Shown: one piece after another, positions 16,822 through 25,102 of the stretch
Numbering within the stretch: position 1 is the stretch's first letter
Layout: each line of letters starts with the position of its first letter
Source of the DNA: Candidatus Pseudoscillospira faecavium
Lineage (GTDB): Bacteria; Bacillota; Clostridia; Oscillospirales; Oscillospiraceae
Direction: 5' to 3'
DNA: 64,000 bases
Assembly (NCBI GenBank): GCA_904420565.1
Contig: CAJFVV010000016.1
Coordinates: 1 to 64,000, forward strand
Position numbers and translations under genes: made by a program
Notes under the pieces: model-generated
The model's database searches: none
What the model saw: the letters and a program-made list of their open reading frames with translations, nothing else
What the model was told of the DNA's origin: nothing

Positions 16822-18093
16822 TTACGCTTTGCACAATTTTTCACGGGCCACTGCCAGCATCAGCTTGATGCGGTTCTCCTGATTGACCCGCGTAGCGCCG
16901 GAGTCGTAGTCCACCGGCACAATGTTGGCGTCGGGATAGAGGTCTTTAATCTTATGCACCATACCCTTGCCGCAGATATGCGTCGGCAGACAGCCGAAGG
17001 GCTGAGTGCAGATGATATTCTCATAACCATGAACGATCAGTTCCACCATTTCTGCCGGCAGAAACCACCCTTCACCCATGCGGTTGCCCAAACCAATCAG
17101 CCCCTTCATAGGCTCTTTGGTTTCCTGATAGGCAGACAGCTGCAGGAAATCGGAAAACTTGTCCACGGATTCCATAAAGACCTGCTCAATCTTTTCCAAA
17201 TAATTGAGCAGCTTTTTTGCCAGAGTATATTTGACCCGGCTGCCGCCGTAAATCAAAAAGTCCTGGATGCGGGCGTCCACCTTAAACATTAAAAAGCCCA
17301 AAAGCCCCGGCACCATGACTTCGCACCCCTGGTCTGCCAAAAATTTCTCCAGCCCGTTGTTGGCAAAGGAGGCGTATTTGACATAAATCTCACCTACAAC
17401 GCCCACGCGCACCTTTTTCTCCCTGCTGCGGGGCACACTGGCAAAACTGCGGATAATATTTTTGAAATTCTCCCGCATCTCCGCCAAGGAGTACCCCTTG
17501 GACTGGCCAAACTGCTTTGAGATATTGTCAATCCACAGCCGTACCAGCTGATCGGTCTTTCCCGGCTCCAATTCATAGGGACGGGTCTGATTGCTCAGCA
17601 GCATAATCATATCGCCATAGATGACACCAGCCAGCATGCGGCGGATAATGGGCATGGTCAGATGGAAGCCGGGGTTGGTCTCCGTAAACGAGAGGTTGAA
17701 GGAAATCACCGGCACATAGTCAAAACCCGCCCGGGCCAGCGCTTTGCGGATGATATGAATATAGTTGGAAGCCCGGCATCCGCCGCCGGTCTGCATAATA
17801 ATCAGCGCCACTTTGTGGGGATCCCACTGTCCGGATGTCAGCGCATCCAAAAATTGGCCCGTAACCAGCAGCGCCGGATAGCAGATATCATTGTGGGTAT
17901 ATTTCAGCCCCAGCTGCTTCACCCGTTCGCCGGCATTGTCCAGCAGCGCCACTTTATACCCCTCATTCACAAAAATATTGCGCATGATATTGAAATGGAT
18001 GGGCAGCATGTCCGGCACCAAAACGGTATATTCCTTTTTCATCTCCTTGGTAAAAAGAAGTCTGCCATTTTTATCGTATTTTAATTCTGCCAT
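16822..18093 (-). CDS. 2-hydroxyacyl-CoA dehydratase-like C-terminal component of a split activase protein
   Basis: A 423-aa cytoplasmic protein that corresponds to the C-terminal third of the about 1,400-aa acyl-CoA dehydratase activase proteins of Bacillota. Visible features are PDMLPIHFNIMRNIF, the conserved cysteine in NDICYPALLVTGQ, QTGGGCRASNY and the late TQPFGCLPTHICGKGM. The cysteines probably hold an iron-sulfur cluster. It lies 59 nt downstream of the 979-aa partner, with its own AAAGGAA site. What reaction these proteins serve is not established. Confidence 0.8.
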   Translation of the reverse strand: MAELKYDKNGRLLFTKEMKKEYTVLVPDMLPIHFNIMRNIFVNEGYKVALLDNAGERVKQLGLKYTHNDICYPALLVTGQFLDALTSGQWDPHKVALIIMQTGGGCRASNYIHIIRKALARAGFDYVPVISFNLSFTETNPGFHLTMPIIRRMLAGVIYGDMIMLLSNQTRPYELEPGKTDQLVRLWIDNISKQFGQSKGYSLAEMRENFKNIIRSFASVPRSREKKVRVGVVGEIYVKYASFANNGLEKFLADQGCEVMVPGLLGFLMFKVDARIQDFLIYGGSRVKYTLAKKLLNYLEKIEQVFMESVDKFSDFLQLSAYQETKEPMKGLIGLGNRMGEGWFLPAEMVELIVHGYENIICTQPFGCLPTHICGKGMVHKIKDLYPDANIVPVDYDSGATRVNQENRIKLMLAVAREKLCKA

Positions 18094-18152
18094 AGCAAGC
18101 TGTTCCTTTCAAAAGCACTGCCGCGCAGCGCACATAGATTCCATAAACTTGT

Positions 18153-21092
18153 TCATGCATCCCCGGCCGCACGGCCAAGCTGCCGCTCCTGCTGCTCCAG
18201 CGCCGTCAGGAGGCTCCGCAGCCGCACTTTGACCGTGCCAAGGTTTGTGATCTCATCAATTTTAATTTGTGTATAAATTTTGCCGGCCCGCTCCACAATG
18301 GCGCGGCACTCATCGGAGGTAATCGCATCCAGACCACAGCCGAAGGAAATGAGCTGTACCAGTTCCATATCCTTCTGCGTTCCCACATATTTGGCCGCCG
18401 CATACAGGCGCGCATGGTAAGTCCACTGGTTGAGCACATGCACCGGGAATTTTTCCACCTTGGCACTCAGGCAATCCTCAGAGATCACCGCAAGCCCCAG
18501 GGAGGTCATCAGCAAATCGATGCCGTGGTTGATTTCCGGATCGGCATGGTAGGGCCGGCCCGCCAGGCAGACAATGCGCTTTCCTGCGCTGCGGGCATGC
18601 TGTATAATCTCGTCGCCCTTCTGCCGCACCGCCGCCAGATATGCATCCCGGGCTTCATAGGCCTTCTCCGCCGCACGCTTTACCGCACCGCGGGTGATGC
18701 CGCTAAAATAATTCTGCAGAATCTGCGTCATTTTCTCCGGGAAATCATGGCGTTTGTGCGGCCCCGCATAATCGTTGATCAGCGTCACGCCGTTGCGCAT
18801 GGCCACGTTGGCGGCAATCGTTTCGGGATAGTAAGCCACCACCGGGCAGTTATAATGGTTGTCGCCCAAATGCTCGTCAAAATTGAAGCTCATGCAGGGA
18901 TAATAGATGGCATCCACGCCCGCATCCATCAGCTCTTCCACATGGCCGTGGAGCAGTTTGGCAGGGAAACAGACCGTATCGCTGGGAATGGTCGCCTGCC
19001 CCTTGATGAAGGTGGCGCGGGTGGACATGGAAGACAACACGACTTCAAAGCCCAATTCAGTGAAAAACGCATACCAAAAAGGCGCCATTTCCCACATATT
19101 GAGACCCAGGGGGATACCAATACGCTCTTTCCGCATTCCCGGCACCGGACGCAGGGAGCGCATATAATCCTGCTTAAAGCGGTAAATATTCAGCTCGTCC
19201 GACACTTCTTTTTTCGTAACCGGCCGTTCGCAGCGGTTGCCGCCGATGTATTTTGCGCCGTCGCCAAAGGTGTTGACCGTCAGACGGCACCGGTTTTCAC
19301 ACAGGCCGCAGGTCACGGAGCGCACCGTATGGGTAAACTGCTCCAAGTCCGCACAGCTGAGCAGCGTACTCTTTTGCCCGGGCGCCGCCATGCTTTGGGC
19401 ATACAGCGCACAGCCATAGGCCCCCATCAGGCCAGCAATCGCGGGGCGCACCACCTCGACGCCCAGTTCCCGCTCAAAAGCGCGGAGCACCGCGTCGTTC
19501 AAAAACGTGCCGCCCTGCACCACAATTTTTTTACCCAGATCTTCCAGACTGGAAGGACGGATTACCTTGTAAATTGCATTTTTCACAATGCTGACCGAAA
19601 GGCCTGCAGAGATATCTCCCGTGGTGGCGCCGTCCTTCTGCGCCTGCTTAACGGAGGAGTTCATAAATACCGTGCAGCGCGACCCCAGGTCCACCGCACC
19701 AGTGGCATACAGGCCCAATTTGGAGAATTCCTCTACATCGTAATTGAGCGCGTTGGCAAAGGTCTGCAAAAAGGAGCCGCAGCCGGAGGAACATGCTTCA
19801 TTCAAATAAATATTGTCGATAACGCCGCCGCGCACATGGAAGCATTTCATATCCTGGCCGCCGATGTCCACGATGAATTCCACATCCGGCATAAAGCGTT
19901 TGGCCGCTGTAAAATGGGCGGCGGTTTCCACCAGGCCATAATCCACATGGAAGGCATTTTTGATGATATCTTCCCCGTAACCCGTCACACAGGCCGCGGC
20001 AATGGGAATATCCGGTCTTTTTTGATAGAGTGCAAGGAGAAATTCCCGGATCACCGGCACAGGATTGCCTGCGTTGGACAAGTATGCCGAATCCAGGATG
20101 GCTCCATCCTGGTCCATCACCACCGCCTTGAGGGTGGTGGATCCTGCATCAATACCGAGATAAACGGGCCCCATCAGCTCCTCCAGGGGGCGGCGGGGCA
20201 CATCCGCTGTGGCATGGCGCTCACAAAAAGCCTGGTACTCCGCTTCATTTTGAAACAGCGGCGGCAGCGTTTCCCACTCGCCATGGGACACATAACCGAT
20301 CAGTTTTTCAACAGCCGCCGGCAGGTCGCAAACCTGTTTTGCCGAGTAGGCTGCCCCCAAAGAGACATAATAAAGAGAGTTTTCCGGGCAGATACCTTTC
20401 ACACCCAGTACCTCGTCAAAGCATTTGCGCAGCATGGGCATGAAGGTCAGCGGCCCGCCGAGATAAAGGATTTTCCCTTTCATGGGCCGCCCCTGGGCCA
20501 GGCCGCCGATGGTCTGGTTGACCACGGCATAAAAAATGCTAGCCGCAATGTCGCTCTTTTTCGCGCCCTGGTTGAGCAAGGGCTGAATATCGCTCTTGGC
20601 AAACACGCCGCAGCGGGAAGCGATCGTATAAACCCGCTCGTGCTGCTCGGCCAGCGCATTCATATCCGCCGTGTCCACATCCAGCAGCGTGGCCATTTGG
20701 TCGATGAACGCGCCGGTTCCACCGGCACAAGTGCCGTTCATGCGCGCCTCCATTCCGCCGCCGAGGAAAATAATCTTGGCGTCCTCCCCGCCCAATTCGA
20801 TGATACAGTCCGTGCCGGGCACATTGTGCTCCGCCGCCACTTTCGCGGCATATACCTCCTGCACAAATTGAATGTCTGCATATTCCGCCATGCCCATGCC
20901 GGCACTGCCGGAAATGGCCAAACGCCACTCCCGCTGATCGGGAAATTTTTTCAAAATCGTTTGCAGCATCTCCACCGTTTTGGCAGTGATCTGCGAAAAA
21001 TGGCGCTCATAAGTCTGATATACAATTTGGTCTTTCTCATCCAGCACAACGCATTTGATCGTTGTGGAACCCACATCCAAACCGATTACCAA
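18153..21092 (-). CDS. Double-domain acyl-CoA dehydratase activase (BcrAD/BadFG, HgdC type) with DUF2229-like region
   Basis: A 979-aa ATPase. Residues 1-250 are one activase domain (GLDVGSTTIK, GGEDAK, CAGGTGAFID) and residues about 310-565 a second (GIDAGSTTLK, GGQDMKCF, NEACSSGCGSF); each supplies one half of an ASKHA ATP site and Cys for an interdomain [4Fe-4S] cluster. From about 595 comes CGLCENRCRLTV and a DUF2229-like domain. Such proteins deliver low-potential electrons after ATP hydrolysis. The start is TTG at 21092, after AAAGGAGC; no ATG fits. The usual C-terminal third is the separate gene downstream. Confidence 0.88.
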   Translation of the reverse strand: MVIGLDVGSTTIKCVVLDEKDQIVYQTYERHFSQITAKTVEMLQTILKKFPDQREWRLAISGSAGMGMAEYADIQFVQEVYAAKVAAEHNVPGTDCIIELGGEDAKIIFLGGGMEARMNGTCAGGTGAFIDQMATLLDVDTADMNALAEQHERVYTIASRCGVFAKSDIQPLLNQGAKKSDIAASIFYAVVNQTIGGLAQGRPMKGKILYLGGPLTFMPMLRKCFDEVLGVKGICPENSLYYVSLGAAYSAKQVCDLPAAVEKLIGYVSHGEWETLPPLFQNEAEYQAFCERHATADVPRRPLEELMGPVYLGIDAGSTTLKAVVMDQDGAILDSAYLSNAGNPVPVIREFLLALYQKRPDIPIAAACVTGYGEDIIKNAFHVDYGLVETAAHFTAAKRFMPDVEFIVDIGGQDMKCFHVRGGVIDNIYLNEACSSGCGSFLQTFANALNYDVEEFSKLGLYATGAVDLGSRCTVFMNSSVKQAQKDGATTGDISAGLSVSIVKNAIYKVIRPSSLEDLGKKIVVQGGTFLNDAVLRAFERELGVEVVRPAIAGLMGAYGCALYAQSMAAPGQKSTLLSCADLEQFTHTVRSVTCGLCENRCRLTVNTFGDGAKYIGGNRCERPVTKKEVSDELNIYRFKQDYMRSLRPVPGMRKERIGIPLGLNMWEMAPFWYAFFTELGFEVVLSSMSTRATFIKGQATIPSDTVCFPAKLLHGHVEELMDAGVDAIYYPCMSFNFDEHLGDNHYNCPVVAYYPETIAANVAMRNGVTLINDYAGPHKRHDFPEKMTQILQNYFSGITRGAVKRAAEKAYEARDAYLAAVRQKGDEIIQHARSAGKRIVCLAGRPYHADPEINHGIDLLMTSLGLAVISEDCLSAKVEKFPVHVLNQWTYHARLYAAAKYVGTQKDMELVQLISFGCGLDAITSDECRAIVERAGKIYTQIKIDEITNLGTVKVRLRSLLTALEQQERQLGRAAGDA

Positions 21093-21214
21093 TCAAGGTG
21101 CTCCTTTCTTTCTGCAGCGGCATCTCTCTGCTTGGCCGCCGAAGACAGGATGTTTTTATCTTTTTTATTTTAGCATCCCGAACCCGGAATATCAACTGTT
21201 TCCTATGCGCCGCA

Positions 21215-22054
21215 CTATGCTGTACCGCCTGTGCCGAACGCACGCTTTTTCTCCGCCTGGCGTGCGGCCCGGATGAATCGGGGCAGATTGGGCCGGTCCA
21301 CCAAAAGCACCTGAAGCTGCTCTGCCCGCCGGGCGGCCCTGCGGGTAAACGTACCGGCGGTCACCAGTCCCGCATGGGCAGCGCTGCCGCGAAACTGCGC
21401 GGCCCATTCCACCGCCTCCGGCCCCAGCACTTCCCGGCGGCTGATCGCTACAAAAGCGATGGTTTCCCCACCTTTATCCAAAAGCATCCGCAGCGGGCCA
21501 TCCTCCCCCGCGCGTTCCAAAACCGGCCTATAGCCCCGCCGCTCATAAAGGCTGGCAAAAAAGATGCACAAAGCATCATCCGACTCCGATGCGCGGCAGA
21601 TTTCCGCTTCTATTTCACGCTTGCGCTGTTCCTGCTTCTCTTTCGCCTGCTGCACTGCCCGCGTCTGCTGCGCCAGCGCGTCATCGGCCTCGGAAAGCCG
21701 GCGTCTAAACAGCCTGAGCACCGCTGTGCCAATCAGCCAGACAGGCACAGCCAAAAAACAAAAAGCCAGACATCCGAGCAGCGCAGCGGTTTTCTTCACA
21801 GCACCGCCGCGCCAGAGCCACTGCTCCAGCAAAACCAGCCAGTAGGCCGCCGCTCCGCAAATCACGCTGGCCGCCCCCGCGCTCAGAACAGTCTCCATAC
21901 CGGCGCCCTCATTGTACCCGATTACTGCCATAAATACCAAAAACGTGCCCACTGCACCGATGGAGGCATAGATACGGCTGGATCCCCGGCCCCGGTTCAG
22001 ATAAATCAGGCCCAGGGCAGCACAACTCAGTGTAAACAAACTATACCATATCAT
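21215..22054 (-). CDS. Membrane-anchored Mrr-like protein, probably without nuclease activity
   Basis: A 279-aa protein: four hydrophobic segments in residues 1-115, a charged coiled coil (about 115-150), and a C-terminal domain with the layout of an Mrr-type endonuclease fold (YERRGY near 172, then two beta strands and AVEWAAQFRGSAAHAGLVTAGTFTRRA). The usual catalytic Asp and Gln/Glu-X-Lys are replaced: the strand reads IAFVAISRRE. So it probably binds rather than cuts DNA, or does something else. AGGAAGC precedes the ATG. Monocistronic; function unknown. Confidence 0.6.
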   Translation of the reverse strand: MIWYSLFTLSCAALGLIYLNRGRGSSRIYASIGAVGTFLVFMAVIGYNEGAGMETVLSAGAASVICGAAAYWLVLLEQWLWRGGAVKKTAALLGCLAFCFLAVPVWLIGTAVLRLFRRRLSEADDALAQQTRAVQQAKEKQEQRKREIEAEICRASESDDALCIFFASLYERRGYRPVLERAGEDGPLRMLLDKGGETIAFVAISRREVLGPEAVEWAAQFRGSAAHAGLVTAGTFTRRAARRAEQLQVLLVDRPNLPRFIRAARQAEKKRAFGTGGTA

Positions 22055-22098
22055 GCCGCTTCCTGTTCCCCTTCCGCATATCGTTACTGATTATTTTA

Positions 22099-22104
22099 AG
22101 TATA
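22099..22104 (-). promoter_or_regulatory. Extended -10 element for the Mrr-like gene
   Basis: Minus strand TGC followed by TATACT, 45 bp before the start codon. Only a poor -35 (TGGAAA, 18-bp spacer) can be found. Confidence 0.4.
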
Positions 22105-22148
22105 GCATAAAAAAAGGCCGTTTTCCATGACAAATGCACCACTCTTTC

Positions 22149-22177
22149 TTGCTTTGCACCAAAGCGTGATGTATAAT
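22149..22177 (+). promoter_or_regulatory. Promoter of the SseB-like gene
   Basis: TTGCTT (22149-22154), 17 bp, TATAAT (22172-22177), 50 bp before the start. Confidence 0.6.
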
Positions 22178-22227
22178 AATAAAGACAGTCTATTTGCGGC
22201 CTGCAAGCCGGTAAAGGAGCAATGACC

Positions 22228-23022
22228 ATGGAATCCATCAAAAAAATCCGAAATGATGAACTCGTTCATGCCTACGAGGCCATGCACGAAAACAATACCA
22301 AAGAAACGCAGAACGCCGTCACCCGTCAGATGGTGCGCGCCACCTTTCTTCTGCCTGTGGTCCCCGTCAAGGGCAAGCTGCCGGAAGATTTTCCGCCCAG
22401 GGTATTGAAAAATGACAAGGGGCAGCTATATCTTCCTCTGTTTACCGATGCGGAGCATGCTCAAGCCAACCCGGGGCTTTCCGGCGCTATGATCCCTGTG
22501 GATATCTCCGATGCCTACAGCTATCTGGTAGACAACAAAGAACTGCAGGGCCTGATTGTCAACGCTTTCTCCAAGCCCAACCTGATCTGTGCCCGCCCCA
22601 TGGTGGAAAGTCTGGCAAAGCTTTGGAGCCGCATCAAAACCGCCGAGCTGAACGGCGAAGATCCCGAGGAAGCGCTGCGCCCCAAACCGCAAAGCGTCAA
22701 GCTCCTGGTTCCCAAAGAATATCCAGACGGCGTTACCTTCACGCTGAGCGCAGGATTGAAAGAGCAGAGCGATATTGAGAAAGCCTGGATGTGCATGGTT
22801 CAGAAGTCCCCTGACGACAAGCCGGAAAGCCGGGACTGGATGGTGATCCTCCAGGCCGAATCCCCGCTCAAGGGCCGGGAAGCCGCTTTCCAGGAAATCG
22901 GCAAGTCTTTGGTGCCGTATATCGGCAAGCACAATGTGATTTTTACTGAGAATAACCCCAATCTAAAAGGCCTGACCGATCATGCCGCCCCGATTTATGT
23001 CCGGGATACCGGCGATTTATAA
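22228..23022 (+). CDS. SseB-family protein (SseB N-terminal and C-terminal domains)
   Basis: A 264-aa soluble protein. The first half carries the SseB pattern (FLLPVVPVKG, LPLFTDAEHAQA, NAFSKPNLIC), the second half matches the SseB C-terminal domain (GLKEQSDIEKAWM, GREAAFQEIGKSLVPYIG). The family was named for enhanced serine sensitivity in E. coli and is often found near secretion or stress genes; its biochemical role is unknown. Start 22228 is preferred over the ATG at 22222 because GGAG lies 8 nt before the former and only 2 nt before the latter. Confidence 0.8.
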   Translation: MESIKKIRNDELVHAYEAMHENNTKETQNAVTRQMVRATFLLPVVPVKGKLPEDFPPRVLKNDKGQLYLPLFTDAEHAQANPGLSGAMIPVDISDAYSYLVDNKELQGLIVNAFSKPNLICARPMVESLAKLWSRIKTAELNGEDPEEALRPKPQSVKLLVPKEYPDGVTFTLSAGLKEQSDIEKAWMCMVQKSPDDKPESRDWMVILQAESPLKGREAAFQEIGKSLVPYIGKHNVIFTENNPNLKGLTDHAAPIYVRDTGDL

Positions 23023-23046
23023 AACTTCTTACATTTATAAAACGAG

Positions 23047-23080
23047 AAAAAACGATGGTGTCAAACACCATCGTTTTTCT
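23047..23080. terminator. Bidirectional terminator between convergent genes
   Basis: AAAAACGATGGTGT, CAA loop, ACACCATCGTTTTT: 14-bp stem with A and T tracts, serving the SseB-like gene and the CobL-like gene. Confidence 0.88.
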
Positions 23081-23093
23081 TTTCCCCGCTGCA

Positions 23094-24020
23094 TCAATGC
23101 TCCGCGTCTGCCGCACCTGCCGTGCCGGAAATAATCCAGGGCACAGGCTTGGTTTCAAACATGCCGTTCCTGCGCAGCTTGGATACCGAAATCTGCAGGG
23201 CTTCCATATCGCGGATCTGATATTTTTCAAACAACGCCGGAATTTTTGCCAGGATATTCAGTTCCAGCGTGTAAATCATAAAGCGAATATTGGGGTTGCG
23301 TTCCAGCAGGGCCCGCATCTCCCGCTCCAGATTTTCCGTGGCCACAATAAAAGCTGTGGTGGGGACCGGCAGTTTTTTCAGCGTCTCCTCCCGGGCATCC
23401 GGTACAATGGCCACGTTGTTCAACCCAAACTTACTGACATTCTCCTCCATGGATGCACGGTCGCTCTCATCATACTCCACAGCAATGATGGTGCCTTCCC
23501 CAGCACTCATGGCCGCCTCCACCGCGATGCTCTCACCGCTGATGATGCAAATGGTATCGTGGGAGCGCACCTCCAGCATGCTCATGATTACCGCACGGAT
23601 CTCATGGGCAACATAGCGCACAGATCCCTTGGAAAAGCGCTTGTTCTGCAGCCCGATCTTATAGGCGCTGTCAGCCTGGGCATTGTAAATCAAAAGCACG
23701 GTGGGTCCTTCGATCCCCCGGTCAATATAGCTGCTGACCTTGCGGCACTCAGCCTCCCCCGCAGGATCAAGCCCTTCCTTCAGCCACACATCGCATTCGC
23801 CAAGGCCGGCATTCCACATATCATAAAACAATGTGGGCCGGGCCGCATCGGCAAATGCCAGCACATAGCGGTTGGACTCCACTGCGGGAATCAGATTTTT
23901 ATTCTTGATGCTGACGTCCATCAGCTTAACCGTCTCCACATCCAGCGCCGTTCTGTCCGCAAAATAGTGCAGCCAGGCAATCATGCGTTCTTTATCAAAC
24001 AGCGATGCTCTTTCACTCAT
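23094..24020 (-). CDS. CobL-like protein (CbiE C-terminal half plus degenerate CbiT methyltransferase domain)
   Basis: A 308-aa protein. Residues about 45-150 resemble the second half of CbiE (VLAFADAARPTLFYDMW, GLGECDVWLKEGL, PTVLLIYNAQ). Residues 155-305 resemble CbiT (HEIRAVIMSMLEVRSHDTI, IIAVEYDESDRASMEENVSKFG, late PVPWIISG). The SAM-binding glycine motif that reads like GAGTGSVSIEAA in CbiT is here ISGESIAVEAA, so binding of SAM is doubtful. No cobalamin genes are near. Start 24020 follows GGAGGG; a longer frame exists but has no site. Probably a repurposed paralogue. Confidence 0.65.
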   Translation of the reverse strand: MSERASLFDKERMIAWLHYFADRTALDVETVKLMDVSIKNKNLIPAVESNRYVLAFADAARPTLFYDMWNAGLGECDVWLKEGLDPAGEAECRKVSSYIDRGIEGPTVLLIYNAQADSAYKIGLQNKRFSKGSVRYVAHEIRAVIMSMLEVRSHDTICIISGESIAVEAAMSAGEGTIIAVEYDESDRASMEENVSKFGLNNVAIVPDAREETLKKLPVPTTAFIVATENLEREMRALLERNPNIRFMIYTLELNILAKIPALFEKYQIRDMEALQISVSKLRRNGMFETKPVPWIISGTAGAADAEH

Positions 24021-24049
24021 GGCAAATCCCTCCATTGCAGCTTTTGATA

Positions 24050-24064
24050 GTGCTATCATAGCAC
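24050..24064. promoter_or_regulatory. Short palindrome before the CobL-like gene
   Basis: GTGCTAT, C, ATAGCAC is a perfect 7-bp inverted repeat 30 bp upstream of the start and overlaps a possible TATGAT -10 on the minus strand. Possible operator; regulator unknown. Confidence 0.3.
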
Positions 24065-24163
24065 AAAAAAGAAGCGATTTGAACCATAATTTTTCCAAAT
24101 TGTGCAAAAACAAAGTGTGCGGCAGAGCTATGCTCTGCCGCACATCTTACCGGATTCATTGCT

Positions 24164-24652
24164 CTATTGCAGTTCATTTACCGAGCATCCAATGATTTCC
24201 GTATTTTCCGCCCGGGCCACAATCGGGAAAAAGCCAAACACATCAATTTTGGCATCCACCAGGACAAGATCCCGGATCACCGCATCCCGGCTCGCACCGA
24301 AAAAACCTTTTGCATCCGCTGCCTTGGTCACGGTCAACTGTCTGATCTGATACCCATTTCCATCAAAAATACCCGTAAAAGGTTCTTCTGTATTTCCGAT
24401 GGGCGACCACTCTTCCGACAGGGTGATATCGTTGGCCAGCATGTAGTTCCCTGAAAGGGGATAAGTGCTGCCAATCGTCTGCAAATCTGCTTCGCTTGTC
24501 AGCAGATAATATGTTTCACCATCCGTCTCCGCCGTTTCCAAAATCACATCCTGCTCCATCTCCCCGCCAGAGGGCGCCGGGGCCTGTGCGCCGCAGCCGG
24601 CACAGATCAGAACGGCCCCGCAGCACACTGCCGCCACAAATGGTTTGAACAT
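24164..24652 (-). CDS. GLUG-type lipoprotein, last gene of the ABC operon
   Basis: A 162-aa exported protein with a lipobox ending in Cys20 (LICAGC). The mature part has the GNYMLANDITLSE.W.PIG...FTG.FDGNG pattern, then hydrophobic beta-strand repeats, as in GLUG-motif/adhesin-type beta-helix proteins. It is a clear paralogue of the first operon gene (27646-28215): both share GNY.L..DI.L...W.PIG, PFTG.FDGNG and FLPIVAR/FFPIVAR. Start 24652 is set by GGAGGG. Surface ligand-binding or envelope role is inferred only from location and fold. Confidence 0.75.
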   Translation of the reverse strand: MFKPFVAAVCCGAVLICAGCGAQAPAPSGGEMEQDVILETAETDGETYYLLTSEADLQTIGSTYPLSGNYMLANDITLSEEWSPIGNTEEPFTGIFDGNGYQIRQLTVTKAADAKGFFGASRDAVIRDLVLVDAKIDVFGFFPIVARAENTEIIGCSVNELQ

Positions 24653-24686
24653 TTTATATCCCTCCAAATCTCAATCGTACAGCTGC

Positions 24687-24938
24687 TCAGGCAGCCGCGC
24701 GACAGCTGCTTCGGCCGAGCTGCCAAAGGCTCCACAGAACTGTACCCAAAGCTGCAAAAAGGAGCACACAATATACCTGGGGTGCCAGCACTCCCAATGC
24801 AACCAGCAGAGCACCGCCGGAAAGCACCAGCGCCGGCACAACGCCGCTGCACAGCGCATTTCGGAATGCTCCAGCCACAACCTGCTCCGCAAGCAACAGT
24901 CCCAGCACGACGGCAAGGGCAATCAGCATTTTTTTCAT
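24687..24938 (-). CDS. Small membrane protein, 83 aa
   Basis: Residues 4-20, 33-55 and 58-75 are hydrophobic (MLIALAVVLGLLLAE, VVPALVLSGGALLVALGVLAP, VYCVLLFAALGTVLWSLW), giving two to three membrane segments. AGGGGAG lies 8 nt before the ATG at 24938. It is inside the ABC/GLUG operon, 34 nt before the terminal lipoprotein gene. Not a family that I recognise; it may be an accessory of the transporter. Confidence 0.6.
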   Translation of the reverse strand: MKKMLIALAVVLGLLLAEQVVAGAFRNALCSGVVPALVLSGGALLVALGVLAPQVYCVLLFAALGTVLWSLWQLGRSSCRAAA

Positions 24939-24964
24939 CGTGTTCTCCCCTTTCTGTTTCAGGA

Positions 24965-25096
24965 TCATTTTTCCACTGTATGTTCATCGGCAGCGCTCTG
25001 TGCGCTATTCTCCTTCCGCGGCACAGATTCACCGCGGCGCAGTACCCACAACCCCAGCCAGGCCGCCAGGGGCAGGCTTTGCCGCTCTTCTTCCAT
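24965..25096 (-). CDS. Small ORF of 43 aa between permease and membrane-protein genes
   Basis: ATG at 25096 (GGAG 10 nt upstream), reading MEEERQSLPLAAWLGLWVLR and ending at TGA 24965. It begins 6 nt after the permease stop and ends 26 nt before the next start, thus filling the only gap in the operon. A short amphipathic or hydrophobic segment (LPLAAWLGLWVL) is followed by a charged tail. No known family; a real but tiny gene is plausible. Confidence 0.4.
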   Translation of the reverse strand: MEEERQSLPLAAWLGLWVLRRGESVPRKENSAQSAADEHTVEK

Positions 25097-25102
25097 GAGA
25101 CA

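Noticed and set aside
18267-21173. 968-codon open frame on the plus strand, antisense to the activase
   Set aside because: It is the mirror of the 979-aa gene in a GC-rich region with few stops; no ribosome site, no recognisable domain, and the minus-strand product has clear motifs.
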